Part shown: piece by piece, positions 1 to 8,314 of the stretch
How the letters are laid out: every line of letters begins with the position of its first letter
Numbering within the stretch: the first letter of the stretch is position 1
Origin: Cellulophaga algicola DSM 14237
Lineage (GTDB): Bacteria; Bacteroidota; Bacteroidia; Flavobacteriales; Flavobacteriaceae
Length of the DNA: 64,000 nt
NCBI RefSeq assembly: GCF_000186265.1
Contig: NC_014934.1
Location: 2,666,001 to 2,730,000, forward strand
Reading direction: 5' to 3'
Notes under the pieces: generated by a model
The model's database searches: none
What the model saw: only the letters and a program-made list of their open reading frames with translations
What the model was told of the DNA's origin: nothing
Program-made: the position numbers and the translations under genes

Positions 1-96
1 GGAGATAGATGTATTAAAACAGTATCCTTAACGGCACCTTCAGGAGCAGCCAATAGGGCTGTGGGTGGTTTTGAGGCTTATAAAATGATGAAAAAT
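1..96. other. Left edge, no assignable gene
   Basis: Plus-strand frame 1 is open from the window edge to a TAA at 166-168, but it reads through the terminator hairpin at 97-134 and has no recognisable family motif. Frame 2 stops at 29-31 and frame 3 at 6-8. A plus-strand gene probably ends near here, converging on the lipoprotein gene, but its frame cannot be decided from this edge. Confidence 0.3.
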
Positions 97-134
97 AAAA
101 ACCCGGAATTCAATACCATTGATTTCCGGGTTTT
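97..134 (-). terminator. Bidirectional intrinsic terminator
   Basis: The arms AAAACCCGGAA and TTCCGGGTTTT form a perfect stem of about 11 bp with A/T tracts on both sides. It lies 31 bases beyond the stop codon of the minus-strand lipoprotein gene and would also serve a plus-strand gene arriving from the left edge. Confidence 0.8.
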
Positions 135-164
135 ACAGTATAGACAATTTTTTAAAAATTCAAT

Positions 165-1586
165 TTAAGGCATTGTTCTGTTTACAGTAATAGCATTAGA
201 TAAATCAAAACATCCTTCTAGATTATTTGCATTCATGCCTATTTCAGCACCTGCTAACCCTTCTTCATAACGCAAATACCATATGAGACATACGCCAACT
301 CCTGCACCATCAAAATCAACTCCTTCAAGAGCTGCTAATGTTGGAGGCATTCCTAAAATTTTGCCGTCAGCATCGGTGATCACATAAGTGCTCAATGAGC
401 CACTTGCATTAGTATCGTCTAAGGTAATTCCAGATACGAAGTCAGAAGTACCATCAATAGTAAAGTTATAAGGACCACCAGAAAGTGTACCGGCTTCTGT
501 CTTACTCCTTGTAACAGATAGAGCGTTAGATAGGTCAAAATCACCTTCTAAGTCATTTGCATTCATACCAACTTCTGCTCCGGTAATACTACCATTGTAA
601 CGTAAGTACCAGATTAAACAAACCCCAGCACCTGCGCCATCAAAATCTACCCCTTCAACAGCAGCCAAAGTAGGGGGTAGCCCTAATATGTTTCCTTGAT
701 CATCTGTAATAACCCAAGAATTATTTTCACCAGATACATTTGCACTATCTAAAGAGATTCCTGAAACCATATCAGCCGTACCGTCAATACAAAAGTTATA
801 AGGACCACCAGTTAGTACACCTGCATTAGCACCTTGTGTTCTTGTAACCATAATAGAATTAGACAAGCTAAAGCAACCCTCTAAATCATTTGCATTCATA
901 CCTACTTCAGCACCTGTTAACCCATCTTCATAGCGTACATACCAAATTAAACAAACACCAGCTCCAGCTCCGTCAAAATCAACGCCTTCTACAGCTGCTA
1001 AGGTAGGAGGCATTCCTAAGATGTTTCCATCTGCATCTGTAATTACATAGGTGCTATTACTTCCGCTAGAATCACTGCTATCTAAACTTAAGCCTGAAAC
1101 CATATCAGGTGTTCCATCAATAGTAAATTCATAAGGACCACCAGTTAGTACTCCTGCGTTCGTTTTATTTCTTGTTACTTGTATGGAGTTTGAAAGATCA
1201 AAAGTTCCTTCTAGGTTAGACGTATTCATACCTACTTCAGCACCTGCTAAACCATCTTCGAAACGTAGGTGCCAGATAAAACATACTCCAGCTCCAGCAT
1301 CGTCAAAATTAACACCTTCTACGTCAGCTACTGTTGGTGGTAGCCCTAAGATATTACCTTGATCATCTGTAATAACCCAAGTACTATTTGTACCCATGGC
1401 ATCAGCGTCGTCTATGGTTATACCACTTACCATATCTGCTGTACCATCTACACAAAAGGTAAAAGGGCCGCCAGCAATAGAGCCTGCTGCAGGAATTACT
1501 TGTAGTTCTTGATTGTCATCATCGTCGTCGCAACTTGTAAATGCTAAGGCGAGAATCATGCTTGTAATTAAATAGATTTTTTTCAT
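165..1586 (-). CDS. Secreted lipoprotein with four tandem ~109-residue repeats
   Basis: A 473-residue protein starting with a lipoprotein signal peptide (MKKIYLITSMILALAFTSC, lipobox FTSC), followed by an acidic DDDDDN linker. The Asp-rich region after the cysteine is typical of surface-displayed lipoproteins in Bacteroidota. The rest is four consecutive copies of one module of about 109 residues. Each copy carries GGPY/F-x-F-DGT-D-VSG, a WVITD or YVITD strand with GxILG-PPT, a GVDFDGAGAGVC-IW core, and a GAE-GMN---LEG-F-LSN end. Some copies have Cys pairs where others have Thr/Phe. No known enzyme motif is visible; a beta-sandwich adhesion or binding module is an inference. It is monocistronic, with terminators on both flanks. 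The ATG at the signal peptide is the only sensible start. Confidence 0.85.
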   Translation of the reverse strand: MKKIYLITSMILALAFTSCDDDDDNQELQVIPAAGSIAGGPFTFCVDGTADMVSGITIDDADAMGTNSTWVITDDQGNILGLPPTVADVEGVNFDDAGAGVCFIWHLRFEDGLAGAEVGMNTSNLEGTFDLSNSIQVTRNKTNAGVLTGGPYEFTIDGTPDMVSGLSLDSSDSSGSNSTYVITDADGNILGMPPTLAAVEGVDFDGAGAGVCLIWYVRYEDGLTGAEVGMNANDLEGCFSLSNSIMVTRTQGANAGVLTGGPYNFCIDGTADMVSGISLDSANVSGENNSWVITDDQGNILGLPPTLAAVEGVDFDGAGAGVCLIWYLRYNGSITGAEVGMNANDLEGDFDLSNALSVTRSKTEAGTLSGGPYNFTIDGTSDFVSGITLDDTNASGSLSTYVITDADGKILGMPPTLAALEGVDFDGAGVGVCLIWYLRYEEGLAGAEIGMNANNLEGCFDLSNAITVNRTMP

Positions 1587-1784
1587 TACTTAAATTTTTA
1601 GGTGAATACAAATAAAGTGAACCTATTCTGTAATAAAATCACATGGAGATAAACTTACTGTGATACTTTCGGGATATTTTAGTTATTGATAATCAAATGA
1701 TTAAAGATATTTTTTTTAATTATGTCAAGAAAATAGGTCTTTAAAAATAGATGTAATACTAAACCAATAAAAATGGAAGAATAT

Positions 1785-1822
1785 AAAACCCCAGAATTTA
1801 ATAGTATTAATTTTGGGGTTTT
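1785..1822 (-). terminator. Intrinsic terminator of the beta-barrel gene
   Basis: The arms AAAACCCCAGAATT and AATTTTGGGGTTTT pair with a 10-base loop and allow a run of U on either strand. It lies 27 bases past the stop of the minus-strand outer-membrane protein gene. Confidence 0.8.
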
Positions 1823-1849
1823 TAAGTATAAAAATAAGAGCAAACTATA

Positions 1850-2710
1850 TTAAAACTCTAGAGATAGACCAAGAGAAAAAGTGGCGCCATCATAAATATT
1901 TTTTCTATTGACTAATATATCAGTATAGTCGGAGTACTCAGCAACTATACTATATTTGTCATTTAATTTGTACACACCATTAAACCCAAATGAAGTAAAT
2001 GTGGTTCCTTCACCGTATAAAAATGATGAATTTTGATTTCCACTTTCTTTTGAATCTAATTTTTCTTGAATTTTCAATTTCCCAATAAGGTAGAATTTAT
2101 CTAAAAATAAATGACCTAATTCTGCTCCTGCTTGAAATTGATTGCTAAATGATTCTGTTCTAAAGTTTACCCCCGAATAGATGCTACCGTAAGTTTTTCC
2201 ATTTGGGAAAGAATGTGAAGCAATTAAATTTGTCCACACATTAAATTCACCATCTGATGTTGGTAGATTAATGGTATTTATTTGTCCGAAATCATCCGCT
2301 TCTTTTGCTGTTGCAAAATTCACACCATTATTAGTAGGTATATCAAAATCTACCTGAATAGCAATAGGGCTTTCTTTAAAGATTTTATATTTGAATCCTA
2401 ATTTAATACTCCCTACGCCGGCTACTGTTTCTGTGGTACTAAAATTATTTAAAACAAGTGCGGGGATAGATAAGATACTTGTAAAACGATCTGTTATACC
2501 ATACTCACCGTATAATGAAAGACTTTGGCTGTTAAAGGTGCTACCTTGATCAGAGAGTGCGCCTGTAGTGGTATAATAATCGTGAGAAGAAAAAGTAGAA
2601 GCAGTAACTTGACCATAAAACCCTTTAGCTTCTCTAGTCCAACCACTTTGTGCGTTAATTTTAAATGTTATTAAGAATAACATAAAGGTTATTGATACTA
2701 TTTTTTTCAT
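1850..2710 (-). CDS. Outer-membrane beta-barrel protein, function unknown
   Basis: About 286 residues from the ATG at 2710, which begins the signal peptide MKKIVSITFMLFLITFKINAQ. An upstream in-frame start at 2740 would add 10 charged residues before the signal and is unlikely. The mature part alternates short aromatic/hydrophobic strands with turns (for example SLYGEYGITDRFTSILSIP, KLGFKYKIF, FGFNGVYKLNDKYSIVAEYSD) and ends in the aromatic residue Phe (LGLSLEF), as expected of an outer-membrane barrel of 10-14 strands. It resembles the broad MetA/phenol-degradation-like or transporter-like barrels, but the family is not identified. The gene lies 100 bases downstream of a small lipoprotein gene on the same strand, so the two may be co-transcribed and work together at the outer membrane. 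Confidence 0.75.
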   Translation of the reverse strand: MKKIVSITFMLFLITFKINAQSGWTREAKGFYGQVTASTFSSHDYYTTTGALSDQGSTFNSQSLSLYGEYGITDRFTSILSIPALVLNNFSTTETVAGVGSIKLGFKYKIFKESPIAIQVDFDIPTNNGVNFATAKEADDFGQINTINLPTSDGEFNVWTNLIASHSFPNGKTYGSIYSGVNFRTESFSNQFQAGAELGHLFLDKFYLIGKLKIQEKLDSKESGNQNSSFLYGEGTTFTSFGFNGVYKLNDKYSIVAEYSDYTDILVNRKNIYDGATFSLGLSLEF

Positions 2711-2735
2711 AGCTGCTTTTTTATTTTTTAAAAAG

Positions 2736-2787
2736 AACACCTTTGAGTACCTACACGAATAATTTCTGATAGTAAGACAAAGGTGTT
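2736..2787. repeat. Inverted repeat between lipoprotein and barrel genes
   Basis: The 10-base arms AACACCTTTG (2736-2745) and CAAAGGTGTT (2778-2787) are perfectly complementary across a 32-base spacer. They lie between the stop of the lipoprotein gene and the start of the barrel gene. This could be an mRNA processing hairpin or a regulator site; no U tract follows, so it is not a standard terminator. Confidence 0.5.
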
Positions 2788-2809
2788 ACTTTAAACTTAA
2801 GAGGTATAA

Positions 2810-3289
2810 TTAGTTTAATTCTGCATTACCGAAAGGAATATTAGCAGTAGCACACCATAAAATAATGTGTGTATATTTTGCGTCTGGAGCAGCAGATAAT
2901 TTAATAAATTTCTCTCCGTTAGCAGCTGCATTACCAATTAGCATAAGATCTGGATTACCATTTGCAGGATCTGGAGTATAAACTGCTGATGTAGATAAAA
3001 AGATACCAACGGTACCAGTACCTAATTCTGTTGTAAAATCACTTTCAAAATGAATAAAGCTAGTGCTATCATCATCAGTACCTAATTCAGCTGTACCCGC
3101 AGTTGGAGTTCCGCTTTCTGCTACGAATGAACCAACTCTTGAGGCTACTAAAGTTCCGTTTGGTAAAGATGAATCTATAGTAACAGTCTCAATTATTGTT
3201 TCTGTGTCATCATCACTAGAACAGCTAGTTGTTAGAATAAATACAGATACTAATGCTACTTTTGAAATTAATAAAATTCCTTTTCTCAT
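2810..3289 (-). CDS. Small predicted lipoprotein, function unknown
   Basis: A 159-residue protein with the lipoprotein signal MRKGILLISKVALVSVFILT and lipobox TTSC, followed by SSDDDTE. The mature part is Gly/Thr/Ala-rich with alternating beta-like segments (GTLVASRVGSF, GTAELGTDDDSTSFIHFESDF, YTHIILWCATANIPFG). It resembles in shape the short lipoproteins of the electron-transfer DM13-like type, but no diagnostic motif is certain, so no function is assigned. The gene sits upstream of the outer-membrane barrel gene on the same strand and probably forms a two-gene unit with it. Confidence 0.7.
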   Translation of the reverse strand: MRKGILLISKVALVSVFILTTSCSSDDDTETIIETVTIDSSLPNGTLVASRVGSFVAESGTPTAGTAELGTDDDSTSFIHFESDFTTELGTGTVGIFLSTSAVYTPDPANGNPDLMLIGNAAANGEKFIKLSAAPDAKYTHIILWCATANIPFGNAELN

Positions 3290-3500
3290 AATAAATTTGA
3301 TTTTTAAATTATTTAAATTGATTTACGACAATCGCTTTGAGTTATTAGCTCTTTCGATTCTACAGGTGCAAACTTATAGGTAAGAAATCACGGAATTATC
3401 ACAGATTTATAAAGAAAGAATTATGGTAAGAAATTTTAATTTTTATGATTGTTTTGCTGTTTGATTTTGAGTTGTTTAGGTCTAAATTATTATCATAAAA

Positions 3501-3536
3501 AAAAGCCACAAATTCAATTTTGAATTTGTGGCTTTT
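3501..3536 (-). terminator. Strong intrinsic terminator
   Basis: A 17-bp perfect inverted repeat (arms 3501-3517 and 3520-3536, including GCCACAAATTC and GAATTTGTGGC) with a minimal loop and A/T tracts. It lies 19 bases past the stop of the 46-residue minus-strand ORF, so it marks the end of that transcript, probably shared with the M20 peptidase gene upstream. Confidence 0.85.
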
Positions 3537-3555
3537 GAAAACAAGAGGACTACTG

Positions 3556-3696
3556 TTATTTCTTGTTTTGCTGTTCTTTTATGGTTCTCTTCTCAATATC
3601 AAACCTATTTGTTGTTTGACTTGTGTTTCCCGTAGGGTTTGTAGGATTTGTTTGTTCCACTGTTCTTTTTAATCTTTTATCATCTATAATTCCCAT
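3556..3696 (-). CDS. Small hydrophilic protein of 46 residues, unknown
   Basis: An ATG at 3696 opens a 46-codon ORF ending in TAA at 3556. The protein starts MGIIDDKRLKRTVEQT, continues with an Asn/Thr/Pro-rich middle (NPTNPTGNTSQTTNRFD) and ends in a charged helix (IEKRTIKEQQNKK). It has no signal peptide, membrane segment or cysteine. Support: a purine-rich stretch (AAAAAAAGAGAAAC) just before the ATG, a sharp terminator 19 bases after the stop, and location in a 500-base gap that would otherwise be empty. It lies 104 bases downstream of the M20 peptidase gene on the same strand and may be its last cistron. No family is recognised. Confidence 0.55.
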   Translation of the reverse strand: MGIIDDKRLKRTVEQTNPTNPTGNTSQTTNRFDIEKRTIKEQQNKK

Positions 3697-3800
3697 AGTT
3701 TCTCTTTTTTTGGTTCAACTACAAGATAAGGTAAAACTGTTTTTTACTCCGTTAAGGCTATTGTAAGACTTTGTTATAACCTTGTTAAACTAAACCTTAC

Positions 3801-5297
3801 TTATTCTAAAGGACTAGATAATAAACGGTAAAATGTGCGAATCCCGTATCCAATCTGGCTAATTTTTAAATTTTCATTTGGGCTATGTTGATTGTTGTCT
3901 GGATTTACCATAGGAACAATAAAGGCAGGAATTTTTAATTCATTAATAAAAGGTGCGATTGGTACCGTACCTCCCATAATGCGAATTTGAACCACATCTT
4001 CTTGAAATTCTTCTTTTAGATTATTCAATATAAAATTTCCGTAGGTGTTATTAAGGTCTGTTCTGAATGCATCAGTAACACCACTCTCCGTGATTTTAAT
4101 GATTTTGTTATACGCTAAGCGTTCTTCTTTAGTAGGCTCTTTTGAAGTAATAAAATAGCCTTGATTCTGAATGTGTTTTTTTATCAATTCTTTTAATTTA
4201 CTCCCGTCCGATTCAGGAACAAGACGTATATCTAATTCTGCTATGGCATTCTCAGGAATAATTGTTCTAGCCTCGTCACCTGTCCATCCAGAAGATAGAC
4301 CTCTGATGTTTAATGACGGGTATTGTAATGCTTCTTGATAAAAAGATCCTACCTTTTCAGGAGTACGGATTTGTAGATCTTTATTAATAATTTCTGCATT
4401 ATCTGGAACATTTTTTAGGATGTTCATGGTTTCTTCATCGATACTGATGCCGTCATAATACCCCGCTATTGTAACTTTTCCGTCTTTGTCTTTCATGCTC
4501 GCTAACAATTGCGAAAGTTGAAAACCAGGATTTGGGGCATAGTTACCATAATGGCCGCTATGTTGGGGTTTTATTGGACCATATGTGGTAAGAGTCATTG
4601 TTGTGATTCCTCGACAGCCATAAACAATAGTCGGTTTTCCAGAACTATGCACAGGACCGTCATTGATAATTAAAAAATTAGCCTCTAAGAGTTCTTTATA
4701 TTCTTTAACGGCTTTTGGTAGCGGTTTACTACCACTTTCTTCTTCACTATCTATAATAATTTTAACGTTGAAGGGGAGCGCTGTTTCATTCTTTTTTAAT
4801 AAATCAAAAGCATTAAGCAACATTACAATAGGCCCTTTGTCATCTGATGTAGACCTTCCGAATAAACGCCACTCCTCATTTAAATCAGTATTTAAATCTT
4901 CAAATAATTCATTTTTATACGTGTCGCCATCTTGGGATTTTAATACTACTTGATACGGATTTTTTTGATCCCATTTAGAGGCGTCTACAGGCTGTCCATC
5001 AAAATGCATATAAAAAAGTATAGTGGGCTTACCTTCAATAATAGGTAGCGTTGCAAAAAATAAAGATTGACCTGAAGTTGGTAATATAGATGTATTGAAT
5101 CCTCTTTCGGTAAACTTTTTAGTTAACCAAGTTAAGTTTCTATTCATCTCTGCATGGTCTGTAGCATTGTTAGGAATGGAAACAAAATCTCTTATTTCAT
5201 CAATGCTATGTCTAATTTGTGATTGTAATTGTGCAGTTTCTTGAGCACTCATCGCTACACTTGCCAAAGCTAAAAGGCAAATTAGAATCTTCTTCAT
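3801..5297 (-). CDS. Exported M20-family metallopeptidase
   Basis: A 498-residue protein with signal peptide MKKILICLLALASVAMSAQ, so it acts in the periplasm or outside. The M20/ArgE/CPG2 di-zinc fold is clear: the first metal ligand is in FYMHFDGQPVD (His98, Asp100); the bridging Asp is in GRSTSDDKGP (about 152); the catalytic and ligand Glu pair is in IIDSEEESGS (about 185-186); and the last His is in NNQHSPNENL near residue 473. The dimerisation insert lies around 230-390 (GHYGNYAPNPGF, GLSSGWTGDEARTIIPENA). The family removes residues from peptides or acylated amino acids; the exact substrate cannot be read here. It is transcribed away from the trp operon, 65 bases after the last gene of that operon. 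Confidence 0.88.
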   Translation of the reverse strand: MKKILICLLALASVAMSAQETAQLQSQIRHSIDEIRDFVSIPNNATDHAEMNRNLTWLTKKFTERGFNTSILPTSGQSLFFATLPIIEGKPTILFYMHFDGQPVDASKWDQKNPYQVVLKSQDGDTYKNELFEDLNTDLNEEWRLFGRSTSDDKGPIVMLLNAFDLLKKNETALPFNVKIIIDSEEESGSKPLPKAVKEYKELLEANFLIINDGPVHSSGKPTIVYGCRGITTMTLTTYGPIKPQHSGHYGNYAPNPGFQLSQLLASMKDKDGKVTIAGYYDGISIDEETMNILKNVPDNAEIINKDLQIRTPEKVGSFYQEALQYPSLNIRGLSSGWTGDEARTIIPENAIAELDIRLVPESDGSKLKELIKKHIQNQGYFITSKEPTKEERLAYNKIIKITESGVTDAFRTDLNNTYGNFILNNLKEEFQEDVVQIRIMGGTVPIAPFINELKIPAFIVPMVNPDNNQHSPNENLKISQIGYGIRTFYRLLSSPLE

Positions 5298-5362
5298 TCG
5301 GTTGTTTTGATTTTTATTGAAAAGTAAGATTAAATGTATTGATTTTATATCAGAAAACAGCT

Positions 5363-5593
5363 TTATTTAGGCTGCTCTTTCCTGAATAAGCTCTTCACAA
5401 TTAATCGTATTAAAAGTATAAAAGGTAAACCATGTAAAACTACATCAAACCAGTCCTTAAAAGTCATACCAATAGCTCCACCAGCAATCCATTTTAACTT
5501 TCCCCATAGATGAGGTTCTGGGAAAAATGGAGCTAACCCTAGCGTAAGACACGCTAGGAGAATTAGTTTCCAGTTATTAAAAAAATCTTTCAT
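5363..5593 (-). CDS. Small two-helix membrane protein at the end of the trp operon
   Basis: The ATG at 5593 gives a 76-residue protein (MKDFFNNWKLILLACLTLGL) that begins 4 bases after the trpA stop; a longer in-frame start would overlap trpA. Two hydrophobic segments (about residues 8-22 and 49-65) are separated by a Trp/Gly/Pro-rich loop (FFPEPHLWGKLKWIAGGAIG), and the protein ends in basic residues. No catalytic motif is visible and the function is unknown. The tight spacing means it is expressed with the tryptophan genes, but that alone does not show a role in the pathway. Confidence 0.75.
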   Translation of the reverse strand: MKDFFNNWKLILLACLTLGLAPFFPEPHLWGKLKWIAGGAIGMTFKDWFDVVLHGLPFILLIRLIVKSLFRKEQPK

Positions 5594-5597
5594 AAAC

Positions 5598-6362
5598 CTA
5601 TGCTCTAATTGTACGGACAAATTCAGGAATTGCCTCAGGGCCTTTTTCGGTTAAATGTTTTATAAATGCAGAACCAATAATAGCGCCTTTTGCATGCGCT
5701 GTAGCTTGCTGAAAAGTTTCTGCATTATTAATTCCAAAACCTACAATTTGTGGGTTTTTAAGATTCATAGCACCAATGCGATTAAAATAAGTAGTTTGTT
5801 CCGTTCCAAATCCTGATTTAGAACCGGTAACACTAGCCGAACTTACCATATAGATAAAAGCATCAGAAGCCGTGTCAATTTGTTGAATGCGGTTATCACT
5901 TGTTTGCGGCGTAATTAAAAAGATATTTTTTAAATCATATTTTTTAAAAATGGCTTCATATTCGTCTTGATACACATCTAAAGGTAAATCCGGCATAATC
6001 AACCCATCAATCCCTATTTCTGCACATTTTTTGCAAAAAGCTTCTACGCCGTATTGTAACATAGGATTAAAATAGCCCATTAGAATTAAAGGTATTGAAA
6101 CCGATTTTCGAATGTCTTTCAATTGCTCAAAAAGTAAATTTGTAGTCATCCCATTCTTAAGAGCAGCCGTGGAACTATTTTGAATAGTAGGGCCATCTGC
6201 TAAAGGATCACTAAAAGGTAATCCTATTTCTATCATGTCAATACCACTAGCTTCTAAATCCTGAATAATTTTTACAGTATCATTTAAAGATGGGTATCCT
6301 GCGGTGAAATATATGGACAAAAGTTTTTTATCCTCTTGCATTTTTTGGTTTATTCTATTCAT
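5598..6362 (-). CDS. Tryptophan synthase alpha subunit
   Basis: 254 residues, a TIM barrel that cleaves indole-3-glycerol phosphate into indole and glyceraldehyde 3-phosphate and passes indole to TrpB. The catalytic Glu46 (MIEIGLPFSDP) and Asp56 (PLADGPTIQ) match the two known acids. Phosphate-binding loops are visible as VSSASVTG and GFGINNAE near the C-terminus. The length is slightly short of the usual 260-270, within normal range. It starts 3 bases after the trpB stop, consistent with translational coupling of the two subunits. Confidence 0.97.
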   Translation of the reverse strand: MNRINQKMQEDKKLLSIYFTAGYPSLNDTVKIIQDLEASGIDMIEIGLPFSDPLADGPTIQNSSTAALKNGMTTNLLFEQLKDIRKSVSIPLILMGYFNPMLQYGVEAFCKKCAEIGIDGLIMPDLPLDVYQDEYEAIFKKYDLKNIFLITPQTSDNRIQQIDTASDAFIYMVSSASVTGSKSGFGTEQTTYFNRIGAMNLKNPQIVGFGINNAETFQQATAHAKGAIIGSAFIKHLTEKGPEAIPEFVRTIRA

Positions 6363-6365
6363 TTT

Positions 6366-7547
6366 TTACAAATTGAAATATTTTATATAATTATCTAAAT
6401 CCTTATCACCACGACCAGATAGACTGATGACTACAACATCGTCAGATTTAAAGGTTCTATGTTTAAATATGGCTAAGGCGTGGCTCGTTTCTATAGCAGG
6501 GATTATTCCTTCTAGCTGTGTTAATTCCAAACCAGATTTCATAGCTTCATCGTCTGTAGCAGAATAAAATTCTCCACGGCCAGATGTATATAAGTGCGCA
6601 TGCATAGGTCCAACGCCTGGGTAATCTAGCCCTGCAGATATAGAATATGGCTCTGTAATCTGTCCGTCATTTGTTTGCATCAATAGCGTCTTGCAACCAT
6701 GAATAACACCTTCTTTTCCTAAAGCAGATGTAGCTGCACTTTCGCCAGAATTAATTCCTTTTCCAGCAGCTTCTACCGCAATGATACCAACTTCTGGTTC
6801 ATGTAAAAAATGATAATAGGTTCCTGCAGCATTACTACCGCCGCCAATACAAGCAACTACATAATCTGGATTTTCTCGCCCTTCTTTTTCTTTTAACTGC
6901 CATTTTATTTCTTCAGAAATAATAGATTGAAAACGAGTGACCATATCAGGATAGGGGTGCGGGCCAATAGCCGAACCAATAATGTAATGGGTATCTACTG
7001 GGTTGTTGATCCAATCACGGATAGCTTCATTGGTAGCATCTTTTAAAGTTCTGCTGCCAGATAAAGCGGGTCTAACTTCGGCACCAAGCATTTTCATACG
7101 TGCTACATTTGGTGCTTGACGCGCAATATCTATCTCTCCCATATACACCACACACTTCATTCCCATTAATGCGCAAACAGTAGCAGTAGCAACACCGTGT
7201 TGCCCAGCGCCAGTTTCGGCAATAATTCTGGTTTTGTTTAAGCGTTTTGCCATTAATATTTGGCCAATAGTGTTATTTATTTTGTGCGCCCCAGTATGGT
7301 TTAGGTCCTCACGTTTTAAGTAAACCTTAGTGTTGTATTTTTCTGAAAGTCGCTTTGCAAAATACAAAGGCGAAGGTCTGCCTACGTAATCTTTTAAAAG
7401 CTGATCAAATTCTTCCTTAAAATCTGGTTCCGCCATTATTTTTAGGTAGTTTTGGCGTAGCTCCTCCACGTTTGGGTATAGCATTTCTGGGATGTATGCT
7501 CCACCAAATGCTCCGTAGTATCCTTTTTCAGTTGCGTTATAATTCAT
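6366..7547 (-). CDS. Tryptophan synthase beta subunit
   Basis: 393 residues, the PLP enzyme that condenses indole with serine to give tryptophan. The Schiff-base Lys89 lies in LNHTGAHKINN, the catalytic Glu in AETGAGQHG, and the PLP phosphate loop in CIGGGSNAAG. The conserved C-terminal SGRGDKD is also present. Length and order are as in the classical TrpB1 group. It lies 76 bases downstream of trpF and 3 bases upstream of trpA in the same operon. Confidence 0.97.
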   Translation of the reverse strand: MNYNATEKGYYGAFGGAYIPEMLYPNVEELRQNYLKIMAEPDFKEEFDQLLKDYVGRPSPLYFAKRLSEKYNTKVYLKREDLNHTGAHKINNTIGQILMAKRLNKTRIIAETGAGQHGVATATVCALMGMKCVVYMGEIDIARQAPNVARMKMLGAEVRPALSGSRTLKDATNEAIRDWINNPVDTHYIIGSAIGPHPYPDMVTRFQSIISEEIKWQLKEKEGRENPDYVVACIGGGSNAAGTYYHFLHEPEVGIIAVEAAGKGINSGESAATSALGKEGVIHGCKTLLMQTNDGQITEPYSISAGLDYPGVGPMHAHLYTSGRGEFYSATDDEAMKSGLELTQLEGIIPAIETSHALAIFKHRTFKSDDVVVISLSGRGDKDLDNYIKYFNL

Positions 7548-7623
7548 AGGAATTAGTGTTTAGTAAGAAATATAAAGTATTCTCTTTTTTGTCGCTAAAG
7601 AATGCTTAAAATTCCATTATATT

Positions 7624-8307
7624 TTAGTTCTTTTTCAAATTTTTTATCAATTGTTCTAAGCTGTCAATATCCTTAAGACCAGGTGATGTTTCAAATTTAC
7701 TATTGACATCTATGGCATGGCAATATTTTGAAGCGGGTACCTTTAAGAATGCTTCAAGCTTAGTTATTTCTTCAAGACCAATACCACCACTTAGGAAATA
7801 GGGTTTTTTAGAAGGGTATTTCTTTAATACATCCCAATTAAAAGTATACCCATTTCCTCCAGGAAGTTTTCCTTTGGTATCAAATAAAAAGAAATCTGTA
7901 ACCTCTTCGTAGGCTTCTAAAACATTAAAATTAAATTCTTCTTTAATAGAAAAAACTTTAATGATTTGAATTGTACTATTTTTTTCTTTTAATGCTTTGC
8001 AGAATTCTGGAGATTCATGACCATGAAGTTGTACAGCCAACAACTTATAATCTTCCACTTTACGAGAGATTTCTTCGATAGTAGCATCAACAAATACCCC
8101 CACTTTTTTAATATGATGTGGAATTGCTTCCAGCGGACCTTCAAAATTTCTTTTAGAAGGTTCCCAAAAGATAAACCCTAAATAATCAGGTTGCAATGCA
8201 GCAACTTTAGCGGTATTAAATTTCATGCCGCAAATTTTTAACTTTAGATGATGATGTTCTAAAGTTGTCGGTACTTTGTCTAATAGAGTATATTTATCTG
8301 CCGTCAT
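7624..8307 (-). CDS. Phosphoribosylanthranilate isomerase
   Basis: A 227-residue TIM barrel catalysing the Amadori rearrangement of phosphoribosylanthranilate. Motifs in order: KICGMK with the catalytic Cys (about residue 26), GVFVD, VQLHG, FLFDTKG with the catalytic Asp, GGNGYTFNW, FLSGGIG and AIDVNSKFETSPGLKD. The 20 residues before KICGM are longer than usual; no in-frame ATG lies closer to the core, so a TTG/GTG start or a genuine extension are both possible. It starts 7 bases after the trpC stop. Confidence 0.95.
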   Translation of the reverse strand: MTADKYTLLDKVPTTLEHHHLKLKICGMKFNTAKVAALQPDYLGFIFWEPSKRNFEGPLEAIPHHIKKVGVFVDATIEEISRKVEDYKLLAVQLHGHESPEFCKALKEKNSTIQIIKVFSIKEEFNFNVLEAYEEVTDFFLFDTKGKLPGGNGYTFNWDVLKKYPSKKPYFLSGGIGLEEITKLEAFLKVPASKYCHAIDVNSKFETSPGLKDIDSLEQLIKNLKKN

Positions 8308-8314
8308 TTCTATA

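Noticed and set aside
3063-3383. 106-codon plus-strand ORF opposite the small lipoprotein gene
   Set aside because: It is antisense to a gene with a clear lipoprotein signal and has the Ser/Val-rich composition expected from reverse reading.
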